From positions 22,778-86,777 of the forward strand of contig CAZBJX010000009.1 in NCBI GenBank assembly GCA_964492335.1: a stretch of DNA of 64,000 nucleotides, written 5' to 3'. Source of the DNA: JAFGCL01 sp964492335 (GTDB lineage Bacteria; Chloroflexota; Dehalococcoidia; UBA2247; RBG-13-53-26). Each line of letters opens with the position of its first letter. The first letter of the stretch is position 1. Shown one piece after another: positions 58,753-64,000 of the stretch. The translations under genes were made by a program, and so were the position numbers. The notes beneath the pieces are model-generated. The model was given only the letters and a program-made list of their open reading frames with translations. It was not told the DNA's origin and searched no databases.

Positions 58753-60006
58753 ATGGGCAAGACTCTGGCCGAGAAGATACTGAGCGCGAAGTCCGCCGAC
58801 AATGTCAAGGCGGGCAACATCATCATCGCCAACGTTGACCTGGCCTTCGTCCAGGACACCACCGGCCCCCTGGCCGTCAGGCAGTTCCGGGCCGCAGGGT
58901 TCCATCGGACGGCCGACAACGCCCGGGTGGCCGTCTTCCTGGACCACGCCTCCCCCAGCCCCAGCGCGGCGCTGTCGGACGACCAGGCCCTGCTGCGCGA
59001 GTTCGCGCGCCGCACCGGGGCCACCATCTCCGATGCCGGCGACGGCGTCTGCCACCAGATAGTGGCCGAGTCCATGGCCAAGCCGGGGGACCTGGTGATC
59101 GGCGCCGACTCCCACACCACCACGGCCGGGGCCCTCGGGGCCTTCGCCTGCGGCATGGGCTCCACCGATACGGCGGTGGCCATGGCGCTGGGCCAGACCT
59201 GGCTCCGCGTCCCCGAGAGCATCCGGGTGGCGCTCTCGGGCGCCTTCGCTCCCGGGGTCTACGCCAAGGACCTCATCCTCTACCTCATCGGCCTCCTGGG
59301 GGCCGACGGCGCCACCTACAAGGCCCTGGAGTTCGGGGGGGAAGGCGTCATGTCCCTGGGCATGTCCGGGAGACTGACCGTGTCCAACATGGCGGTGGAG
59401 GCCGGGGCCAAGGCCGGGCTCTTCCCGGCGGACGAGGCCACCCGCTACTACCTGGCCAGCCAGGGCCGGGTGGACAGCTACCGCAGGGTCCAGCCTGACG
59501 AAGACGCCGACTACGAGCGGTCCATCGAGATCTGGCTGGGCGACCTGGAGCCCATGGTGGCCCGGCCCCATACCGTGGACAACGTGGCCCCGGTCAAGGA
59601 GATGAGCGGCATCAAGATCCACCAGGTCTTCATAGGCACCTGCACCAACGGGCGCCTCGAGGACATGGCGGTGGTGGCCCGCATCCTCTCCGGCAGGAAG
59701 CGGCACCCCCGGACCCGGCTCATCATCGCCCCGGCCTCCCGGGAGGTGCTGCGAGCCTCGATAAGGGGCGGGTACATCCAGACCATGATCGATGCCGGCG
59801 CCGTCATCCTGCCCCCGGGCTGCGGGCCCTGCCTTGGCCTGCACCAGGGGATCCTGGGCGACGACGAAAGCTGCCTGTCCACAGCCAACCGCAACTTCGA
59901 GGGGCGGATGGGCAACCCCGACGCCTACGTCTACCTGGCCAGCCCGGCCACCGCCGCGGCCACCGCCGTCACCGGCCATATCACGGACCCCAGGGAGGTA
60001 GTCTAG
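58753..60006 (+). CDS. Aconitase/homoaconitase large subunit (LeuC-type)
   Basis: 417 residues; [4Fe-4S] hydro-lyase large subunit. Cluster cysteines C297 (GTCTNGR), C357 and C360 (GCGPCLG). GADSHTTTAGALGAFACGMGSTD is the family block. The length suits the split LeuC/LeuD-type enzymes rather than the one-chain aconitase. In context, with isocitrate dehydrogenase and a Re-citrate/homocitrate synthase-like gene, it most likely isomerises citrate to isocitrate, but homocitrate or isopropylmalate cannot be excluded from sequence. Zero-gap junction with the small subunit. Confidence 0.9.
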   Translation: MGKTLAEKILSAKSADNVKAGNIIIANVDLAFVQDTTGPLAVRQFRAAGFHRTADNARVAVFLDHASPSPSAALSDDQALLREFARRTGATISDAGDGVCHQIVAESMAKPGDLVIGADSHTTTAGALGAFACGMGSTDTAVAMALGQTWLRVPESIRVALSGAFAPGVYAKDLILYLIGLLGADGATYKALEFGGEGVMSLGMSGRLTVSNMAVEAGAKAGLFPADEATRYYLASQGRVDSYRRVQPDEDADYERSIEIWLGDLEPMVARPHTVDNVAPVKEMSGIKIHQVFIGTCTNGRLEDMAVVARILSGRKRHPRTRLIIAPASREVLRASIRGGYIQTMIDAGAVILPPGCGPCLGLHQGILGDDESCLSTANRNFEGRMGNPDAYVYLASPATAAATAVTGHITDPREVV

Positions 60007-60510
60007 GTGCTCACCGGAACGGCCTTCAAGTTCGGAGACGACATCTCCACCGACCACATCATCCCGGGCCGCTACGCCCACCTGAGGAGCAACCTGCCGC
60101 TCCTGGCGGCGCACGTCATGGAGGACGCCGACCCCTCCTTCGCCGGCAGGGTCAAGGCAGGGGACTTCATCGTCGCCGGCAGCAATTTCGGCCTGGGCTC
60201 GAGCCGGGAGCACGCTCCCCTGGTCATCAAGATGGCCGGGGTCAGCGCCGTCCTGGCCAAGTCCGTGGCCCGCATCTTCTTCCGCAACGCCATCAACCTC
60301 GGCCTGCCCATCCTGCTGTGCGACACCGACCGGATAGCCGACCAGGACCGGCTGGCGGTGGACCTGACCAGCGGGACCATCAGGGACCTGACCAACGGCG
60401 AGTCGCTGACCTCCGGGCGCATACCGCAGGCCATGCTGGACATACTCAACGAAGGCGGCCTCCTGCCCTACATCAACAAGCACGGCGGCTTCGAGCTCTG
60501 GGAGAGATGA
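60007..60510 (+). CDS. Aconitase/homoaconitase small subunit (LeuD-type)
   Basis: 167 residues starting with GTG immediately after the large-subunit stop. KFGDDISTDHIIPGRYA, the GSNFGLGSSREHAP loop that binds the substrate, and FFRNAINLGLPIL. Forms the heterodimer with the LeuC-type subunit. The next gene overlaps its stop by 4 bases (ATGA), so the four genes make one translationally coupled operon. Confidence 0.9.
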   Translation: MLTGTAFKFGDDISTDHIIPGRYAHLRSNLPLLAAHVMEDADPSFAGRVKAGDFIVAGSNFGLGSSREHAPLVIKMAGVSAVLAKSVARIFFRNAINLGLPILLCDTDRIADQDRLAVDLTSGTIRDLTNGESLTSGRIPQAMLDILNEGGLLPYINKHGGFELWER

Positions 60511-61616
60511 CCTACAACATCACCCTCATCCCCGGCGACGGCGTGGGCCCGGAGGTGACCGCCGCGGCGGTCCGTGCCGTGGAGGCCACGGGCATCCAGG
60601 TCCGCTGGGAGACGGTCCAGATGGGCCAGGCGACCCAGGACAGCATGGGCACGCCGCTGCCGGAGACGGCGCTGGAGTCGATCAGGCGAAACCGGGTGGC
60701 CCTCAAGGGGCCGCTGACCACCCCGGTGGGGTCCGGCTTCAGGAGCGCCAACGTGGCGCTGCGCAAGGCGCTGGACCTCTACGCCTGCGTCCGGCCCTGC
60801 CGGACCTATCCGGGGGTCCCCGGGCCGTTCCGGGACATCGACCTGGTGATAGTCAGGGAGAACACCGAGGACCTCTACAGCGGCATCGAGTTCCAGCAGG
60901 GCACCCCGGAGGCGGCCGAGGCCATCGATCTCATCCGGCGCACCCGGGGCGAGCCGCTGGGCCGGGATTCCGGGCTCTCCGTCAAGGCCATATCGGAGAC
61001 GGCCAGCCGTCGGATCGTGCGCTTCGCCTTTGAGTATGCCAGGGCGCAGCGGCGGAGGAAGGTGACGGCGGTGCACAAGGCCAACATCCTCAAGTACTCG
61101 GACGGGCTGTTCCTCTCGGCGGCCCGGGAGGAAGCCCTGCGGTACCCCGACATCGAGTTCGAGGACCGGCTGGCCGACAACATGAACATGCAGATGGTGC
61201 GCCTGCCGCACCAGTTCGACGTGGTGGTGGCCCCCAACCTCTACGGCGACCTGCTCTCCGACCTGTGCGCCGGGCTGATCGGAGGACTGGGGGTGGCGCC
61301 CGGGGCCAACTTCGGGGACGGGACCGCGGTGTTCGAGGCCGTCCACGGCAGCGCCCCCCGTCACGCGGGGCGCAACAAGGTGAACCCCATGGCCATGATG
61401 CTCTCCGCCGCCCTCATGCTGCGACACCTGGGAGAGCCGGACAGGGCCGGCCTGCTGGAAGAGGCCGTGGCCGCCGTCATCGCGGACGGGCGCCGGGTCA
61501 CCTATGACATCCAGAGGGACGGGGCGGGGCCCGCCGCCGGCACATCCGAGGTGGCCGACGCGGTGGTGGAGGGGATCAGGGACCGGGGCGCGGGCCCGGG
61601 CGGGAGGGGGAGATAG
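60507..61616 (+). CDS. icd: Isocitrate/isopropylmalate dehydrogenase family (isocitrate dehydrogenase likely)
   Basis: 369 residues. TLIPGDGVGPEV, GSGFRSANVALRKALDLYA (Ser/Arg substrate site), IVRENTEDLYSGIEF, NLYGDLLSDL and GTAVFEAVHGSAP. The NTEDLYxG and SANVxLR blocks favour isocitrate over isopropylmalate. At the cofactor site (285-286) the residues are Arg-His after HGSAP, where NAD enzymes have Asp-Ile and NADP enzymes Lys-Tyr; NADP or mixed use is possible. Frame inside a longer open stretch; the ATG at 60507 is in the aconitase stop overlap. Confidence 0.87.
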   Translation: MTYNITLIPGDGVGPEVTAAAVRAVEATGIQVRWETVQMGQATQDSMGTPLPETALESIRRNRVALKGPLTTPVGSGFRSANVALRKALDLYACVRPCRTYPGVPGPFRDIDLVIVRENTEDLYSGIEFQQGTPEAAEAIDLIRRTRGEPLGRDSGLSVKAISETASRRIVRFAFEYARAQRRRKVTAVHKANILKYSDGLFLSAAREEALRYPDIEFEDRLADNMNMQMVRLPHQFDVVVAPNLYGDLLSDLCAGLIGGLGVAPGANFGDGTAVFEAVHGSAPRHAGRNKVNPMAMMLSAALMLRHLGEPDRAGLLEEAVAAVIADGRRVTYDIQRDGAGPAAGTSEVADAVVEGIRDRGAGPGGRGR

Positions 61617-61630
61617 GCCGGATACACATA

Positions 61631-62857
61631 GTGGACGTGACCAACCGCGACGGCGTGCAGACGGCCAAGCTCGGCCTCTCCAAGCTGCAGAAGACCATGC
61701 TGAACCTGTACCTCAACGCCATGGGGGTCTTCCAGTCGGAGTTCGGCTTCCCCACCACCCGCCATGAGAAGAACTACCTGGAGGCCAACCTGGAGCTGGC
61801 GGAGAAGGGCATCCTGCAGCCCATGCGGCTGGCGGGGTGGCTGAGGGCCGTGCCCGGCGATGTGGAGCTGGCCTTCAGACTGGTGCCCGGCCTCAGGCAT
61901 GTCAATCTCTCCATCTCCACGTCCGACCAGATGATCCAGGGCAAGTTCCGGGGCCGGAAGACGAGGCAGGACATCCTCGAAACGATGGTGGAGGCCGTCG
62001 AGGCGGCCAGGTCCTGCAACGCCGAGTCCATAGCCGTCAACGCCGAGGACGCATCCCGCACGGATTTGGACTTCCTCATCAGGTTCGGCCTGGCGGCCAA
62101 GGAGCACGGAGCGGTGCGCATGCGCTACTGCGACACCCTGGGGTACGACAACCCTTTCAGCATATACGACGCCACCAGGGCCCTGGCCGAGGGCACCGGG
62201 ATGGGCATCGAGGTCCACTGCCACGGCGACCTGGGCATGGCGGTAGCCAACTCCGTAGCCGGCGCCCGGGGGGCCGTGGACGGCGGGCAGGACGCCTACA
62301 TCAACACCACGGTCAACGGGATAGGAGAGCGGGCCGGCAACGCCGACCTGGTGGCCGTCATCCTGGCCGCCACCAAGTCGAAGGGCTTCGCCGAGCAGTA
62401 CCCTCTCGGCGACCGCATCGACCTGTCCCTGGCCTGGAGGATCGCCAGGTACGCCAGCTACGCCTTCGGAGTCCCCATCCCCGTCAACCAGCCGGGAGTG
62501 GGCGCCAACGCCTTCGCCCACGCCTCCGGCATCCACGCGGACGGCGTGCTCAAGGACACCAACAACTACGAGCTCTACGACTACCTGGAGCTGGGCCGGG
62601 GAGAGCCGGAGACGGTGGAGACCGGCCGGGAGATCTGCACCGGGGAATACGGCGGCATATCCGGCTTCACGCACGTCATGGGGCAGATCTCGGTGTCGTT
62701 CGCCGACCAGGAGGAGGCGCACCAGCTCCTGGAGCTGGTGCGCTATGCCAACGTGGAGGCCCAGAAGCCGCTGGTGGAGCAGGAGCTGCTGTTCATCGCC
62801 CGGCAGCCCGACATCGCCCGCAAGCTGCTGACCCTGACGCCGCTCTCCGAGGTCTGA
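61631..62857 (+). CDS. Homocitrate-synthase-family enzyme, Re-citrate synthase candidate
   Basis: 408 residues of the DRE-TIM metallolyase family (isopropylmalate/homocitrate/Re-citrate synthases). VTNRDGVQT at 3-11, the conserved GFPTTRHE, HCHGDLGMAVANS (His-x-His metal ligands), and GERAGNADL. C-terminal domain is short for isopropylmalate synthase (no LeuA regulatory domain). Dehalococcoides uses a Re-citrate synthase of this family. With aconitase and isocitrate dehydrogenase next door, citrate formation from oxaloacetate and acetyl-CoA is the natural reading. GTG start is not well supported by a ribosome site; the Met is 14 bases after the previous stop. Confidence 0.85.
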   Translation: MDVTNRDGVQTAKLGLSKLQKTMLNLYLNAMGVFQSEFGFPTTRHEKNYLEANLELAEKGILQPMRLAGWLRAVPGDVELAFRLVPGLRHVNLSISTSDQMIQGKFRGRKTRQDILETMVEAVEAARSCNAESIAVNAEDASRTDLDFLIRFGLAAKEHGAVRMRYCDTLGYDNPFSIYDATRALAEGTGMGIEVHCHGDLGMAVANSVAGARGAVDGGQDAYINTTVNGIGERAGNADLVAVILAATKSKGFAEQYPLGDRIDLSLAWRIARYASYAFGVPIPVNQPGVGANAFAHASGIHADGVLKDTNNYELYDYLELGRGEPETVETGREICTGEYGGISGFTHVMGQISVSFADQEEAHQLLELVRYANVEAQKPLVEQELLFIARQPDIARKLLTLTPLSEV

Positions 62858-62861
62858 GGCG

Positions 62862-62882
62862 GCCCGGGTCTCCGGCCCGGGC
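62862..62882. terminator. Short GC-rich hairpin between converging genes
   Basis: 7-bp stem GCCCGGG/CCCGGGC with a 7-base loop, 5 bases after the synthase stop. Weak as a terminator. Confidence 0.3.
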
Positions 62883-62887
62883 GCGGC

Positions 62888-63745
62888 CTAAGGGGCCTCC
62901 GCCAGGACCTCGATGATGCGGGGGAAGATGTACTCGGCGGTGTCCGCCCTGGCCCCACCGTGGGTCACCACCACGTAGCGCCCCCCGCAGACCTCCGCGG
63001 CGCAGCGCTTGATCTCCCGGGCCAGGCCCGGGAAGAACCCCGCGCTCAGGCCCAGGTCTCCGTAGTCCCCTTCACCGGTGTCGTGGCCCAGGTTGTGGAG
63101 TATCAGCTCCGGCCGGAACGCCCTGGCCCGGGGCAGGAACTCCTTTCGCACCTGCTCCAGGTACTCTTCATCCGAGGACCTCCAGCCGGTGTTGACGCAG
63201 ACCTTGGAGCCCCCGCCTTCCACCCTGGCGAACTCGCAGAAGCAGACGTGAAGCACATCGGCGTCATCGCGGAAGATGTCCCTGGTGCCGTTCCCGTGAT
63301 GGGCGTCGGTATCCAGGATGGCGAACCGGCGCCGCCCGGACCTCTTGCGGGCGCGGTGGAACGCCGGGCCAGCGCAGGACGCGTAGGTGCCTCCCCAGGC
63401 GTAGTCCCGCTCGGCATGGTGCCCCGCCGCCACGTTGAACACCAGCGCGTTGACCAGCTCCCCCGACAGCACCTTCTCGACGGCCTGGACGCACCCCCCG
63501 ACGCTGTGGAGCACCCCTTCGAAGTACCAGGCCGTCTTCAGGTCTTCGACGAAGCGCGGCGTGTGTACCTGGAGAAGAAGCCCCTCGGAGACCGCCGGCG
63601 AAGTGAACAGCTTCACACGGGGCAGGCCGAGAGCGCCCTCCATGGCCCGCGGGAAGCCCCGGTACTTGTCGCCGATGATGTTCCAGCCCTTTCCGCTGAA
63701 TACGGGGTGGAAGAAGACCCCGGTGGTTGCCGGCCCCGCCGCCAT
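62888..63745 (-). CDS. Histone-deacetylase-fold amidohydrolase (AcuC/HDAC-like)
   Basis: 285 residues. Zinc-enzyme motifs: AGHHAERDYAWG with the catalytic His pair, LDTDAHHGNGT with Asp/His metal ligands, and NLGHDTGEGDYGDLGLS with the second Asp. Members deacetylate acetyl-lysine, acetyl-polyamines or acetoin-pathway acetyl-CoA synthetase. The ATG at 63745 has GGAGG 8 bases upstream; a GTG three codons earlier is possible. Single gene, convergent with the citrate operon. Confidence 0.88.
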   Translation of the reverse strand: MAAGPATTGVFFHPVFSGKGWNIIGDKYRGFPRAMEGALGLPRVKLFTSPAVSEGLLLQVHTPRFVEDLKTAWYFEGVLHSVGGCVQAVEKVLSGELVNALVFNVAAGHHAERDYAWGGTYASCAGPAFHRARKRSGRRRFAILDTDAHHGNGTRDIFRDDADVLHVCFCEFARVEGGGSKVCVNTGWRSSDEEYLEQVRKEFLPRARAFRPELILHNLGHDTGEGDYGDLGLSAGFFPGLAREIKRCAAEVCGGRYVVVTHGGARADTAEYIFPRIIEVLAEAP

Positions 63746-63960
63746 TCCAGACACCTCCGCCGTTGGGAGAACGGCCGCCCTCCCCTCTCATGATAGCACC
63801 TCCACTCCCCCTCCTGGCAGCGCCCCCGGCCTGCGCCCGCCCCCCCCACCCCGCCCGGAGAAGTTGCGGAATTTCTGCCGGGGCCCCGCCGCGTTTCGGC
63901 CCGGAAGGGGCTTATGTTATACTGAAAGTCGAGCACCATACCCACGCGAGGAGGAACGTC

Positions 63961-64000
63961 ATGGACGCTGCCATCAAAGAGCTCAAGAAGAACGTGGTCA
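63961..64000 (+). CDS. Start of an unidentified gene (cut by window end)
   Basis: ATG at 63961 with GAGGAGGAAC upstream opens 13 codons, MDAAIKELKKNVV, with no stop before the edge. A -10-like TATACT lies at 63918-63923 with a weak -35. Too short to assign. 63746-63960 otherwise shows no gene. Confidence 0.5.
   Translation, partial: MDAAIKELKKNVV

Noticed and set aside
1..64000. CRISPR array
   Set aside because: No set of regularly spaced direct repeats was found; the only repeats are in the HEAT gene, the MarR gene and the insertion-sequence ends.

Overview
The window is high-GC bacterial chromosome. The gene families fit best with an uncultured Chloroflexota of the Dehalococcoidia type, but this is an inference from gene content: no rRNA or marker phylogeny is available. 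The main pointers are a compact citrate to 2-oxoglutarate cluster with a homocitrate-synthase-like (Re-citrate-synthase-like) enzyme, expanded FAD oxidoreductases, thiolase/DUF35/acyl-CoA dehydrogenase sets, and a large-type SRP RNA.

Layout. 0-12.6 kb is housekeeping: a phosphate permease (cut by the window edge) diverging from PhoU; a histidine phosphatase and a DUF2344 protein; the (p)ppGpp enzyme Rel; an unannotated structured RNA (about 165 nt, 6S-like) with a near-consensus promoter; a tRNA nucleotidyltransferase-type enzyme; a DinG-type exonuclease-helicase; ispE-rsmA; the SRP RNA; and a metallo-beta-lactamase-fold hydrolase. 12.6-15.7 kb is a patch of decayed and orphan genes (frameshifted DUF4240, truncated ABC ATPase, small zinc-ribbon proteins, a HEAT-repeat protein) around tRNA-Leu(UAG) and a tRNA-Cys(GCA) with an unusual C33. 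15.7-25.3 kb is a minus-strand acyl-CoA operon: crotonase, two DUF35 proteins, two SCP2-type thiolase homologues with altered active sites, two acyl-CoA dehydrogenases, an intact-looking thiolase and an HMG-CoA-synthase-like/DUF35 fusion, read from two tandem promoters.

25.5-41.9 kb carries five phytoene-desaturase-like FAD oxidoreductases (one at 25.5 kb, four at 33.4-41.5 kb) with a zinc alcohol dehydrogenase and a small conserved protein. Between them lie a DUF3068-like protein, an ABC exporter with a MarR regulator, an insertion-sequence remnant and a rhomboid protease. 41.9-52.3 kb is a complete chemosensory operon (MCP, CheW, CheA, CheC, CheD, CheY, CheB, CheR) ending in an HD-GYP-like protein that has lost its HD pair and a coiled-coil/zinc-ribbon protein with an N-terminal EIDSLV motif. 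No flagellar gene is present. 52.5-58.4 kb holds a radical SAM protein resembling archaeal tetraether lipid synthase (Tes/MJ0619), an MscS-type channel, an acyl-CoA dehydratase-type activase with a small partner, and a second crotonase. 58.7-62.9 kb is the aconitase-like large and small subunits, isocitrate dehydrogenase and Re-citrate/homocitrate synthase-like operon. A histone-deacetylase-fold amidohydrolase follows, and the window ends at the start of another gene.

Together the genes suggest an organism that breaks down fatty, steroid-like or isoprenoid-like acids through CoA thioesters, makes 2-oxoglutarate by a short oxidative TCA arm, and senses chemicals through a Che pathway whose output is probably not a flagellum. 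The most unusual points are the FAD-oxidoreductase array, the thiolase-fold proteins lacking catalytic residues beside DUF35 partners, the Tes-like enzyme, the EIDSLV protein at the end of the che operon, and the unassigned RNA at 4.9-5.1 kb.
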